A DNA stretch of 64,000 nt from Cavia porcellus. Its lineage: Eukaryota > Chordata > Mammalia > Rodentia > Caviidae. The DNA is taken from NCBI RefSeq assembly GCF_034190915.1, contig NW_026947545.1, positions 1,550,001 to 1,614,000 of the forward strand, read 5' to 3'. Of the stretch, positions 22,824-35,507 are shown piece after piece. The notes beneath the pieces are model-generated. The model saw only the letters and a list, made by a program, of their open reading frames with translations. It made no database searches and was not told the origin of the DNA. Position 1 is the first letter of the stretch. Each line of letters begins with the position of its first letter. The position numbers and the translations under genes were made by a program.

Positions 22824-24606
22824 ACCGCGGGGTGGTCATCATGGGGAAGTCATGGAACATGCAGTGGCAATGTAGGATAGGTTTCTGAAAAACATCGCGG
22901 GGTGGTGCGCATTGTATGGCTGTGTAACACTACATTCACTAGTAGGAGTGAGAAAAACATCACGGGGTGGTGTGAATCGGAGGGTCTAAATTTGGATAGG
23001 CAGTGAGTGGCAATGTAGGATGGAGAAAAGCACCGCGGTGTAGTCAGCATGGGGAGGTCAGGGAACATGCATTGGCAATGTGGGATAGATTTCTGAAAAT
23101 CATAGCGGGGTGGTGCGCATTGTATGGGTGTGTAACATTCCATTCACTAGAAGGAGTGAGAAAAACATCACGAGGTGGTGTGAATCGGAGGGTGTGAATT
23201 AGGATATGCAATGAGTGGCAATGTAGGATGGAGAAAAGCACCGCGGGGTGAGCAGCATGGGGAGGTCAAGGAACATGCAGTGGCAATGTAGGATAGGTTT
23301 CTGAAAAACATCACGTGGTTGTGCGCATTGTATGGGTGTGTAACATTACATTCACTAGTAGGAGTGAGAAAACATCACGGGGTGGTGCGCATTGTATTGG
23401 TGTGTAACATTACATTCACTAGTAGGAGTGTGAAAAACATCACAGGGTGGTGTGAATCGGAGGGTATGATTTAGGATAGCCAGTGAGTTGCAATGTAGGA
23501 TGGAGAAAAGCATCGCGGCGTGGTCAGCATGGGGAGGTCAGGGAACATGCAGTGGCATTGTAGGATATGTTTATGAAAAACATCGCAGGGTGGTGCGCAT
23601 TGTATGGGTGTGTAACATTACATTCACTAGTAGGAGTGAGAAAAACATCACGGGGTGGTGTGAATCATAGGGTCTGAATTAGGATAGGCAGTGAGTGGCA
23701 ATGTAGGATGGAGAAAACCACCGCGGGTTGGTCAGCATGGGGAGATCAGGGAACATGCAGTGGCAATGTAGGATAGGTTTCTGAAAACGCGGGGTGGTTC
23801 GCATTGTATGTGTGTGTAACATTACAATCACTAGTAGGAGTGAGAAAAACATCAATGGGAGGTGTGAACCGGAGGGTCTGAATTAGGATAGGCAGTGAGT
23901 GGCAATGTAGGTTGGAGAAAAGCACCGCGGGGTGGTCAGCATGTGGAGGTCATAGAAAATGCAGTGGCAATGTAGGATAGGTTTCTGAAAAGCATCGCGG
24001 GGTGGTGCGCATTGTATGGTTGTGTAACACTACATTCACTAGTATGAGGGAGAAAAACATCACGGGGTGGTGTGAATCGGAGGGTGTGAATTTGGATACT
24101 CAATGAGTGGCAATGTAGGATGGAGAAAAGCACCGCGGGGTTGTCAACATGGGGAAGTCAGGGAACATGCCGTGGCAAAGTAGGTTAGGTTTCTGAAAAA
24201 CATTACGGGGTGGTGCGCATTGTATGGGTGTGTAACATTACATTCACTAGTAGGAGTGAGAAAAACATCACGGGGTGGTGCGCATTGTATTGGTGTGTAA
24301 CATTACATTCACTAGTAGGAGTGAGAAAAAGATCACCGGGTGGTGTGAATCGGAGGGTGTGAATTAGGATATGCAATGAGTGGCAATGTAGGATGGAGAA
24401 AAGCACTGCGGGGTGGTCAGCATTGGGAAGTCATGCAACATGCAGTGGCAATGTAGGATAGGTTTCTGAAAAACATCGCGCGGTGGTGCGCATTGTATGG
24501 CTGTGTAACATTACATTCACTAGTAGGAGTGAGAAAAACATCACCGGGTGGTGTGAATCGGAGGGTCTGAATTAGGATAGGCAGTGAGTGGCAATGTAGG
24601 ATGGAG

Positions 24607-24814
24607 AAAAGGACGGCGGGTTGGTCATCATGTGGAGGTCATGGAACATGCATTGGCAATGTGGGATAGATTTCTGAAAATCATAGCGGGGTGGTGCGCA
24701 TTGTATGGGTGTGTAACATTCCATTCACTAGTAGGAGTGAGAAAAACATCACGGGGTGGTGTGAATCATAGGGTCTGAATTAGGATAGGCAGTGAGTGGC
24801 AATGTAGGATGGAG
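24607..24814 (+). repeat. Marker unit subtype GGACGGCGGG, first of 14
   Basis: A unit subtype whose A module begins GGACGGCGGGTTGGTC, with AATGTGGGATAG, then a B module with CATAGCGGGG and AACATTCCATTC. Copies start at 24607, 26609 (GGTCGGCGGG), 28751, 31375, 34962, 36820, 43926, 47636, 50742, 52744, 54886, 57784, 59786 and 61928. Four related units with an ordinary A head share the GGGATAGATTTCTG and AACATTCCATTC changes (23026, 46055, 56263, 63305). None was seen left of 23 kb. The AACATTCCA change breaks the B-module dyad. Confidence 0.85.
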
Positions 24815-25438
24815 AAAACCACCGCGGGTTGGTCAGCATGGGGAGATCAGGGAACATGCAGTGGCAATGTAGGACAGGTTTCTGAAAAACAACGCGGGGT
24901 GGTGCGCATTGTATGTGTGTGTAACATTACATTCACTAGTAGGAGTGAGAAAAACATCAATGGGAGGTGTGAACCGGAGGGTCTGAATTAGGTTAGGCAG
25001 TGAGTGGCAATGTAGGTTGGAGAAAAGCACCGCGGAGTGGTCAGCATGTGGTGGTCATAGAAAATGCAGTGGCAATGTAGGATAGGTTTCTGAAAAACAT
25101 CGCGGGGTGGTGCGCATTGTATGGCTGTGTAACATTACATTCACTAGTATGAGTGAGAAAAACATCACGGGGTGGTGTGAATCAGAGGGTCTGAATTAGG
25201 ATAGACAGGGAGTGGCAATGTACGATGGAGAAAATCACCGCGGGGTGGTCAGCATAGGGAGGTCAGGGAACATGCAGTGGCAATGTAGGATAGGTTTCTA
25301 AAAAACATCGCGGAGTGGTGCGCATTGTATGGGTGTGTAACATTACATTCCCTAGTAGGAGTGAGAAAAACATCACGGGGTGGTGTGAATCGGAGGGTCT
25401 AAATTAGGATAGGCAGTGAGTGGCAATGTAGGATGGAG

Positions 25439-25711
25439 AAAAGCACCGCGGGGTGGTCAGCATGGGGAGTTCAAGGAACATGCAGTGGCAATGTAGGATA
25501 CGTTTCTGAAAAACTTCGCGGGGTGGTGCGCATTGTATGGGTGTGTAACATTACATTCACTAGTAGGAGTGAGAAAAACATCACGGGGTGGTGCGCATTG
25601 TATTGGTGTGTAACATTACATTCACTAGTAGGAGTGAGAAAAACATCACGGGGTGGTGTGATTCGGAGGGTCTGAATTAGATTAGGCAGTGAGTGGCAAT
25701 GTAGGATGGAG
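25439..25711 (+). repeat. Representative 273-bp long unit (A-B-B-C)
   Basis: Module A is 25439-25508, first B 25509-25573, second B 25574-25638 and C 25639-25711. The unit is exactly 65 bp longer than the short unit. The second B opens with CATCACGGGG, the head typical of module C, while its remainder is B sequence. Sixty-four units in the window have this form. The two B copies differ by subtype-specific bases (GTATGGGTG in the first and GTATTGGTG in the second), so most are inherited long units, not fresh duplications. Confidence 0.92.
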
Positions 25712-25919
25712 AAAAGCACCGCGGGGTGATCAGTATGGGGAGGTTAGAGAACATGAAGTGGCAATGTAGGATAGGTTTCTGAAAAACATCGCGGGGTGAT
25801 GCGCATTGTATGGGTGTGTAACATTACATTCACTAGTAGGAGTGAGAAAAGCATCACGGGGTGGTGTGATTTGGAGGGACTGAATTATGATACGCAGTGA
25901 GTGGCAATGTAGGATGAAG

Positions 25920-26192
25920 AAAAGCTCCGCGGGGTGGTCAGCATGGGGAGGTCAGGGAACATGCAGGGGCAATTTAGGATAGGTTTCTGAAAAACATCGC
26001 GGGGTGGTGCGCATTGTATGGGGGTGTAACATTACATTCACTAGTAGGAGTGAGAAAATCATCACGGGGTGTTGCGCATTGTATGGGTGTGTAACAATAC
26101 ATTCACTAGTAGGAGTGAGAAAAACATCACGGGGTGGTGTGAAGCGGAGGGTCTGAATTAGGATAGCCAGTGAGTTGCAATGTAGCATGGAG
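25920..26192 (+). repeat. Marker long unit GCTCCGCGG with AACAATACATTC second B
   Basis: A long unit subtype with GCTCCGCGG in A, GTATGGGGGTGTAAC in the first B, AAAATCATCACGGGGTGTTG opening the second B, AACAATACATTC inside it and GTGTGAAGCGGAGG in C. Long copies start at 16406, 22337, 25920, 34065, 35923, 42340, 43445, 45573, 48052, 52055, 55574, 59097 and 62616. At 27919, 30543, 54054 and 61096 the same A and C are joined by a single B (GTATAGGGGTGTAAC), exactly one module shorter. Confidence 0.87.
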
Positions 26193-27799
26193 AAAACCAT
26201 CGCAGGGTGGTCAGCATGGGGAGGTCAGGGAACATGCAGTGGCAATGTAGGATAGGTTTCTGAAAAACATCGCGGGGTGGTGCACATTGTATGGGTGTGT
26301 AACATTACATTCACTAGTAGGAGTGAGAAAAACATCACGGGGTGGTGTGAATCGGAGGGTGTGAATTAGGATATGCAATGAGTGGCGATGTAGGATGGAG
26401 AAAAGCACCGCGGTGTGGTAAGCATGGGGAGGTCAGGGAACATGCAGTGGCAATGTAGGATAGGTTTCTAAAAAACATCGCGGGGTGGTGCGCATTGTAT
26501 GGCTGTGTAACATTACATTCACTAGTAGGAGTGAGAAAAATATCACGGGGTGGTGTGAATCGGAGGGTCTGAATTAGGATAGGCAGTGAGTGGCAATGTA
26601 GGATGGAGAAAAGGTCGGCGGGTTGGTCAACATGTGGAGGTCAGGAAACATGCATTGGCAATGTGGGATAGGTTTCTGAAAAACATAGAGGGGTGGTGCG
26701 CATTGTATGGGTGTGTAACATTCCATTCACTAGTAGGAGTGAGAAAAACATCACGGGGTTGTGCGCATTGTATTGGTGTGTAAAATTACTTTCACTGGTA
26801 GGAGTGAGAAAAACATCACGGGGGGTGTGAATCGGAGGGTCTGAATTAGGATAGGCAGTGAGTGGCAATGTAAGATGGAGAAAAGCACCACGGGGTGATC
26901 AGCATGGGGAGGTCAAGGAACATGCAGTGGCAATGTAGGATAGGTTTCTGAAAAACATCACGTGGTTGTGCACATTGTATGGGTGTGTAACATTACATTC
27001 ACTAGTAGGAGTGAGAAAAACATCACGGGGTGGTGTGATTCAGAGGGTCTGAATTAGATTAGGCAGTGAGTGGCAATGTAGGATGGAGAAAAGCACCGCG
27101 GGGTGGTCAGCATGGGGAGGTCAGGGGACATGAAGTGGCAATGTAGGATAGGTTTCTGAAAAACATCGCGGGGTGGTGCGCATTGTGTGGTTGTGTAACA
27201 CTACATTCACTAGTATGAGGGAGAAAAACATCACGGGGTGGTGTGATTCGGAGGGTGTGAATTAGGATAGTCAATGAGTGGCAATGTAGGATGGAGAAAA
27301 GCACCGCGGGCTGGTCAACATGGGGAAGTCAGGGAACATGCCGTTTCAAAGTAGGATAGGTTTCTGAAAAACATCGCGGGGTGATGCGCATTGTATGGGT
27401 GTGTAACATTACATTCACTAGTAGGAGTGAGAAAAGCATCACGGGGTTGTGTGATTTGGAGGGACTGAATTATGATACGCAGTGAGTGCAATGTAGGATG
27501 GAGAAAAGCTCCGCGGGGTGGTCAGCATGGGGAGGTCAGGGAACATGCAGTGGCAATGTAGGATATGTTTCTAAAAAACATCGCGGGGTGGTGCGCATTG
27601 TATGGGTGTGTAACATTACATTCACTAGTAGGAGTGAGAAAAACATCACGGGGTGGTGTGATTCAGAGGGTCTGAATTAGATTAGGCAGTGAGTGGCAAT
27701 GTAGGATGGAGAAAAGCACCGCGGGGTGGTCAGCATGGGGAGGTCAGGGGACATGAAGTGGCAATGTAGGATAGGTTTCTGAAAAACATCGCGGGGTGA

Positions 27800-30423
27800 T
27801 GCGCATTGTATGGGTGTGTAACATTACATTCACTAGTAGGAGTGAGAAAAGCATCACGGGGTTGTGTGATTTGGAGGGACTGAATTATGATACGCAGTGA
27901 GTGCAATGCAGGATGGAGAAAAGCTCCGCGGGGTGGTCAGCATGGGGAGGTCAGGGAACATGCAGTGGCAATTTAGGATAGGTTTCTGAAAAACATCGCG
28001 GGGTGGTGCGCATTGTATAGGGGTGTAACATTACATTCACTAGTAGGAGTGAGAAAAACATCACCGGGTGGTGTGAAGCGGAGGGTCTGAATTAGGATAG
28101 CCAGTGAGTTGCAATGTAGCATGGAGAAAACCATCCCAGGGTGGTCAGCATGGGGAGGTCAGGGAACATGCAGTGGCAATGTAGGATAGGTTTCTGAAAA
28201 ACATCGCGGGGTGGTGCGCATTGTATGGCTGTGTAACACTACATTCACTAGTAGGAGTGAGAAAAACATCACGGGGTGGTGTGAGTCGGAGGGTGTGAAT
28301 TAGTATATGCAATGAGTGGCAATGTAGGATGGAGAAAAGCACCGCGGGGTGCTCAGCATGGGGAAGTCATGGAACATGCAGTGGCAATGTAGGATAGGTT
28401 TCTGAAAAACATCGCAGGGTGGTGCACCTTGTATGGCTGTGTAACACTACATTCACTAGTAGGAGTGAGAAAAACATCACGGGGTGGTGTGAATCGGAGG
28501 GTCTAAATTTGGATAGGCAGTGAGTGGCAATGTAGGATGGAGAAAAGCACCGCGGGGTGGTAAGCATGGGGAGGTCAGGGAACATGCAGTGGCAAAGTAG
28601 GATAGGTTTCTGAAAAACATCGCGGGGTGGTGCGCATTGTATGGCTGTGTAACATTACATTCACTAGTAGGAGTGAGAAAAACATCACGGGGTGGTGTGA
28701 ATCGGAGGGTCTGAATTAGGATAGGCAGTGAGTGGCAATGTAGGATGGAGAAAAGGACGGCGGGTTGGTCATCATGTGGAGGTCAGGGAACATACATTGG
28801 CAATGTGGGATAGGTTTCTGAAAATCATAGCGGGGTGGTGCGCATTGTATGGGTGTGTAACATTCCATTCACTAGTAGGAGTGAGAAAAACATCACGGGG
28901 TGGTGCGCATTGTATTGGTGTGTAAAATTACATTCACTAGTAGGAGTGAGAAAAACATCACGGGTGGTGTGAATCGCAGGGTCTGAATTAGGAGAGGCAG
29001 TGAGTGGCAATGTAGGATGGAGAAAAGCACCGCGGGGTGATCAGCATGGGGAGGTGAAGGAACATGCAGTGGCAATGTAGGATAGGTTTCTGAAAAACAT
29101 CACGTGGTTGTGCGCATTGTATGGGTGTGTAACATTACATTCACTAGTAGGAGTGAGAAAAACATCACGGGGTGGTGCGCATTGTATTGGTGTGTAACAC
29201 TACATTCACTAGTAGGAGTGTGAAAAACATCACAGGGTGGTGTGAATCGGAGGGTATGATTTAGGATAGCCAGTGAGTTGCAATGTAGGATGGAGAAAAG
29301 CATCGCGGCGTGGTCAGCTTGGGGAGGTCAGGGAACATGCAGTGGCATTGTAGGATATGTTTCTGAAAAACATCGCGGGGTGGTGCGCATTGTATGGGTG
29401 TGTAACATTACATTCACTAGTAGGAGTGAGAAAAACATCACGGGGTGGTGTGAATCATAGGGTCTGAATTAGGATAGGCAGTGAGTGGCAATGTAGGATG
29501 GAGAAAACCACCGCGGGTTGGTCAGCATGGGGAGATCAGGGAACATCCAGTGGCAATGTAGGATAGGTTTCTGAAAAACAACGCGGGGTGGTGCGCATTG
29601 TATGTGTGTGTAACATTACATTCACTAGTAGGAGTGAGAAAAACATCAATGGGAGGTGTGAACCGGAGGGTCTGAATTAGGATAGGCAGTGAGTGGCAAT
29701 GTAGGTTGGAGAAAAGCACCGCGGGTTGGTCAGCATGTGGAGGTCAGGAAACATGCAGTGGCAATGTAGGATAGGTTTCTGAAAAACATTGTGGGCTGGT
29801 GCGCATTGTATGGCTGTGTAACATTACATTCACTAGTAGGAGTGAGAAAAACGTCACGGGATGGTGTGAATCGGAGGGTCTGAATTATGATAGGCAGTGA
29901 GTGGCAATGTATAATGGAGAAAAGCACCGGGGGGTGGTTAGCATGGGGAGATCAGGGAACATGCAGTGGCAATGTAGGATAGGTTTCTGAAAAACATCGC
30001 GGGGTGGTGCGCATTGTATGGTTGTGTAACACTACATTCACTAGTATGAGGGAGAAAAACATCACGGGGTCGTGTGAATCGGAGGGTGTGAATTAGGATA
30101 GTCAATGAGTGGCAATGTAGGATGGAGAAAAGCACCGCGGGGTTGTCAACATGGGGAAGTCAGGGAACATGCCGTGGCAAAGTAGGATAGGTTTCTGAAA
30201 AACATCACGGTGTGGTGCGCATTATATGGGTGTGTAACATTACATTCACTAGTATGAGTGAGAAAAACATCACGGGGTGGTGTGAATCGGAGGGTCTGAA
30301 TTAGGATAGACAGGGAGTGGCAATGTACGATGGAGAAAATCACCGCGGGGTGGTCAGCATAGGGAGGTCAGGGAACATGCAGTGGCAATGTAGGATAGGT
30401 TTCTGAAAAACATCGCGGAGTGG
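27800..30423 (+). repeat. 2624-bp tandem duplication, left copy
   Basis: Twelve units recur directly to the right at offset 2624 bp. The only difference noticed is A at 30224 against G at 32848. The crossover interval, about 27800-27850 and its counterparts at 30424-30473 and 33048-33096, is inside a B module. Confidence 0.9.
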
Positions 30424-33096
30424 TGCGCATTGTATGGGTGTGTAACATTACATTCACTAGTAGGAGTGAGAAAAGCATCACGGGGTTGTGTGATTTGGAG
30501 GGACTGAATTATGATACGCAGTGAGTGCAATGCAGGATGGAGAAAAGCTCCGCGGGGTGGTCAGCATGGGGAGGTCAGGGAACATGCAGTGGCAATTTAG
30601 GATAGGTTTCTGAAAAACATCGCGGGGTGGTGCGCATTGTATAGGGGTGTAACATTACATTCACTAGTAGGAGTGAGAAAAACATCACCGGGTGGTGTGA
30701 AGCGGAGGGTCTGAATTAGGATAGCCAGTGAGTTGCAATGTAGCATGGAGAAAACCATCCCAGGGTGGTCAGCATGGGGAGGTCAGGGAACATGCAGTGG
30801 CAATGTAGGATAGGTTTCTGAAAAACATCGCGGGGTGGTGCGCATTGTATGGCTGTGTAACACTACATTCACTAGTAGGAGTGAGAAAAACATCACGGGG
30901 TGGTGTGAGTCGGAGGGTGTGAATTAGTATATGCAATGAGTGGCAATGTAGGATGGAGAAAAGCACCGCGGGGTGCTCAGCATGGGGAAGTCATGGAACA
31001 TGCAGTGGCAATGTAGGATAGGTTTCTGAAAAACATCGCAGGGTGGTGCACCTTGTATGGCTGTGTAACACTACATTCACTAGTAGGAGTGAGAAAAACA
31101 TCACGGGGTGGTGTGAATCGGAGGGTCTAAATTTGGATAGGCAGTGAGTGGCAATGTAGGATGGAGAAAAGCACCGCGGGGTGGTAAGCATGGGGAGGTC
31201 AGGGAACATGCAGTGGCAAAGTAGGATAGGTTTCTGAAAAACATCGCGGGGTGGTGCGCATTGTATGGCTGTGTAACATTACATTCACTAGTAGGAGTGA
31301 GAAAAACATCACGGGGTGGTGTGAATCGGAGGGTCTGAATTAGGATAGGCAGTGAGTGGCAATGTAGGATGGAGAAAAGGACGGCGGGTTGGTCATCATG
31401 TGGAGGTCAGGGAACATACATTGGCAATGTGGGATAGGTTTCTGAAAATCATAGCGGGGTGGTGCGCATTGTATGGGTGTGTAACATTCCATTCACTAGT
31501 AGGAGTGAGAAAAACATCACGGGGTGGTGCGCATTGTATTGGTGTGTAAAATTACATTCACTAGTAGGAGTGAGAAAAACATCACGGGTGGTGTGAATCG
31601 CAGGGTCTGAATTAGGAGAGGCAGTGAGTGGCAATGTAGGATGGAGAAAAGCACCGCGGGGTGATCAGCATGGGGAGGTGAAGGAACATGCAGTGGCAAT
31701 GTAGGATAGGTTTCTGAAAAACATCACGTGGTTGTGCGCATTGTATGGGTGTGTAACATTACATTCACTAGTAGGAGTGAGAAAAACATCACGGGGTGGT
31801 GCGCATTGTATTGGTGTGTAACACTACATTCACTAGTAGGAGTGTGAAAAACATCACAGGGTGGTGTGAATCGGAGGGTATGATTTAGGATAGCCAGTGA
31901 GTTGCAATGTAGGATGGAGAAAAGCATCGCGGCGTGGTCAGCTTGGGGAGGTCAGGGAACATGCAGTGGCATTGTAGGATATGTTTCTGAAAAACATCGC
32001 GGGGTGGTGCGCATTGTATGGGTGTGTAACATTACATTCACTAGTAGGAGTGAGAAAAACATCACGGGGTGGTGTGAATCATAGGGTCTGAATTAGGATA
32101 GGCAGTGAGTGGCAATGTAGGATGGAGAAAACCACCGCGGGTTGGTCAGCATGGGGAGATCAGGGAACATCCAGTGGCAATGTAGGATAGGTTTCTGAAA
32201 AACAACGCGGGGTGGTGCGCATTGTATGTGTGTGTAACATTACATTCACTAGTAGGAGTGAGAAAAACATCAATGGGAGGTGTGAACCGGAGGGTCTGAA
32301 TTAGGATAGGCAGTGAGTGGCAATGTAGGTTGGAGAAAAGCACCGCGGGTTGGTCAGCATGTGGAGGTCAGGAAACATGCAGTGGCAATGTAGGATAGGT
32401 TTCTGAAAAACATTGTGGGCTGGTGCGCATTGTATGGCTGTGTAACATTACATTCACTAGTAGGAGTGAGAAAAACGTCACGGGATGGTGTGAATCGGAG
32501 GGTCTGAATTATGATAGGCAGTGAGTGGCAATGTATAATGGAGAAAAGCACCGGGGGGTGGTTAGCATGGGGAGATCAGGGAACATGCAGTGGCAATGTA
32601 GGATAGGTTTCTGAAAAACATCGCGGGGTGGTGCGCATTGTATGGTTGTGTAACACTACATTCACTAGTATGAGGGAGAAAAACATCACGGGGTCGTGTG
32701 AATCGGAGGGTGTGAATTAGGATAGTCAATGAGTGGCAATGTAGGATGGAGAAAAGCACCGCGGGGTTGTCAACATGGGGAAGTCAGGGAACATGCCGTG
32801 GCAAAGTAGGATAGGTTTCTGAAAAACATCACGGTGTGGTGCGCATTGTATGGGTGTGTAACATTACATTCACTAGTATGAGTGAGAAAAACATCACGGG
32901 GTGGTGTGAATCGGAGGGTCTGAATTAGGATAGACAGGGAGTGGCAATGTACGATGGAGAAAATCACCGCGGGGTGGTCAGCATAGGGAGGTCAGGGAAC
33001 ATGCAGTGGCAATGTAGGATAGGTTTCTGAAAAACATCGCGGAGTGGTGCGCATTGTATGGGTGTGTAACATTACATTCACTAGTAGGAGTGAGAA
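30424..33096 (+). repeat. 2624-bp tandem duplication, right copy
   Basis: This is the second copy. Similarity to the left copy stops at about 33097, where GAGAAAAACATCACGGGGTG follows in place of GAGAAAAGCATCACGGGGTT. The near-identity shows a recent event. Confidence 0.9.
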
Positions 33097-33649
33097 AAAC
33101 ATCACGGGGTGGTGTGAATCGGAGGGTCTAAATTAGGATAGGCAGTGAGTGGCAATGTAGGATGGAGAAAAGCACCGCGGGGTGGTCAGCATGGGGAGGT
33201 CAGGGAACATGCAGTGGCAATATAAGATAGGTTTCTGAAAAACATCGCGGGGTGGTGCGAATTGTGTGGATGTGTAACATTACATTCACTAGATGGAGTG
33301 AGAAAAACATCACGGGGTGGTGTGAATCGGAGGGTCTGAATTAGGATAGGCAGTGAGTGGCAATGTAGGATGGAGAAAAGCACTGTGGGGTGGTCAGCAT
33401 GGGGAGGTCAGGGAACATGCAGTGGCAATGTAGGATAGGTTTCTGAAAAACATCGCGGGGTGGTGCGCATTGTATGGGGGTGTAACATTACATTCACTAG
33501 TAGAAGTGAGAAAAACATCACGGGGTGGTGTGATTCGTAGGGTCTGAATTAGGATAGGCAATGAGTGGCAATGTAGGATGGAGAAAAGCACCGCGGGGTG
33601 GTCAGCATGGAGAGTTCAGGGAGCATGCGGTGGAAATGTAGGATAGGTT

Positions 33650-35507
33650 TCTGAAAAACATCGCGGGGTGGTGCGCATTGTATGGGTGTGTAACATTACA
33701 TTCACTAGTAGGAGTGAGAAAAACATCACGGGGTGGTGCGCATTGTATTGGTGTGTAACATTACATTCACTAGTAGGAGTGAGAAAAACATCACGGGGTG
33801 GTGTGATTCGGAGGGTCTGAATTAGATTAGGCAGTGAGGGGCAATGTAGGATGGAGAAAAGCACCGCGGGGTGGTCAGTATGGGGAGTTCAGGGAACATG
33901 AAGTGGCAATGTAGGATAGGTTTCTGAAAAACATCGCGGGGTGATGCACATTGTATGGGTGTGTAACATTACATTCACTAGTAGGAGTGAGAAAATCATC
34001 ACGGGGTGGTGTGATTTGGAGGGACTGAATTATGATACGCATTGAGTGGCAATGTAGGATGGAGAAAAGCTCCGCGGGGTGGTCAGCATGGGGAGGTCAG
34101 GGAACATGCAGTGGCAATTTAGGATAGGTTTCTGAAAAACATCGCGGGGTGGTGCGCATTGTATGGGGGTGTAACATTACATTCACTAGCAGGAGTGAGA
34201 AAATCATCACGGGGTGTTGTGCATTGTATGGGTGTGTAACAATACATTCACTAGTAGGAGTGAGAAAAACATCACGGGGTGGTGTGAAGCGGAGGGTCTG
34301 AATTAGGATAGCCAGTGAGTTGCAATGTAGCATGGAGAAAATCATCGCAGGGTGGTCATCATGGGGAGGTCAGGGAACATGCAGTGGCAATGTAGGATAG
34401 GTTTCTGAAAAACATCGCGGGGTGGTGCACATTGTATGGGTGTGTAACATTACATTCACTAGTAGGAGTGAGAAAAACATCACAGGGTGGTGTGAATCGG
34501 AGGGTGTGAATTAGGATATGCAATGAGTGGCAATGTAGGATGGAGAAAAGCACCGTGGGGTGGTCAGCATGGAGAAGTCATGGAAAATGCAGTGGCAATG
34601 TAGGATAGGTTTCTGAAAAACATCGCGGGGTGGTGCGCATTGTATGGCTGTGTAACACTACATTCACTAGTAGGAGTGAGAAAAACATCACGGGGTGGTG
34701 TGAATCGGAGGGTCTAAATTTGGATAGGCAGTGAGTGGCAATGTAGGATGGAGAAAAGCACCGCGGGGTGGTCAGCATGGGGAGGTCAGGGAACATGCAG
34801 TGGCAATGTAGGATAGGTTTCTGAAAAACATCGCGGGGTGGTGCGCATTGTATGGCTGTGTAATATTACATTCACTAGTAGGAGTGAGAAAAACATCACG
34901 GGGTGGTGTGAATCGGAGGGTCTGAATTAGGATAGGCAATGAGTGGCAATGTAGGATGGAGAAAAGGACGGCGGGTTGGTCATCATGCGGAGGTCAGGGA
35001 ACATGCATTGGCAATGTGGGATAGGTTTCTGAAAAACATAGCGGGGTGGTGCGCATTGTATGGGTGTGTAACATTCCATTCACTAGTAGGAGTGAGAAAA
35101 ACATCACGGGGTGGTGCGCATTTTATTTGTGTGTAAAATTACATTCACTGGTAGGAGTGAGTAAAACATCACGGGGGTTGTGAATCGGAGGGTCTGAATT
35201 AGAATAGGCAGTGAGTGGCAATGTAGGATGGAGAAAAGCACCGCGGGGTGATCAGCATGGGGAGGTCAAGGAACATGCAGTGGCAATGTAGGATATGTTT
35301 CTGAAAAACATCACGTGGTTGTGCGCATTGTATGGGTGTGTAACATTACATTCACTAGTAGGAGTGAGAAAAACATCACGGGGTGGTGTGAATCGGAGGG
35401 TATGATTTAGGATAGCCAGTGAGTTGCAATGTAGGATGGAGAAAAGCATCGCGGTGTGGTCAGCATGCGGAGGTCAGGGAACATGCAGTGGCAATGTAGG
35501 ATATGTT
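33650..35507 (+). repeat. 1858-bp tandem duplication, left copy
   Basis: Eight units (208 and 273 bp mixed) are repeated next to each other. Three differences were seen: T34556/C36414, T35128/G36986 and C35170/T37028. The junction lies in a stretch of identical B-module sequence of about 90 bp. Confidence 0.9.

Larger units (their letters stand above)
21656..24955 (+). repeat. 3.3-kb block, copy 1 (partner 44891-47984)
   Basis: Unit-by-unit match with 44891-47984 at offsets of 23235-23237 and then 23029 bp. Shared rare changes include AACACGCAGTGG, a 4-bp deletion giving CTGAAAACGCGG (unit 23714) and a 1-bp deletion giving GAGAAAACATCACGG at about 23368. This copy has one extra 208-bp unit, lost in the partner near 45790. 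Confidence 0.86.
23930..29080 (+). repeat. 5.1-kb block, copy 1 (offset 26135 bp)
   Basis: More than twenty consecutive units match 50065-55215 in order, length and private variants, including the irregular run 272, 208, 208, 207, 208, 207 bp around 26.6-27.9 kb. Differences are sparse, such as CACCGCGGTGTGGTAAGC at about 26409 against CACCGCGGGGTGGTAAGC. A further copy is at 57107-62257. Confidence 0.87.
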
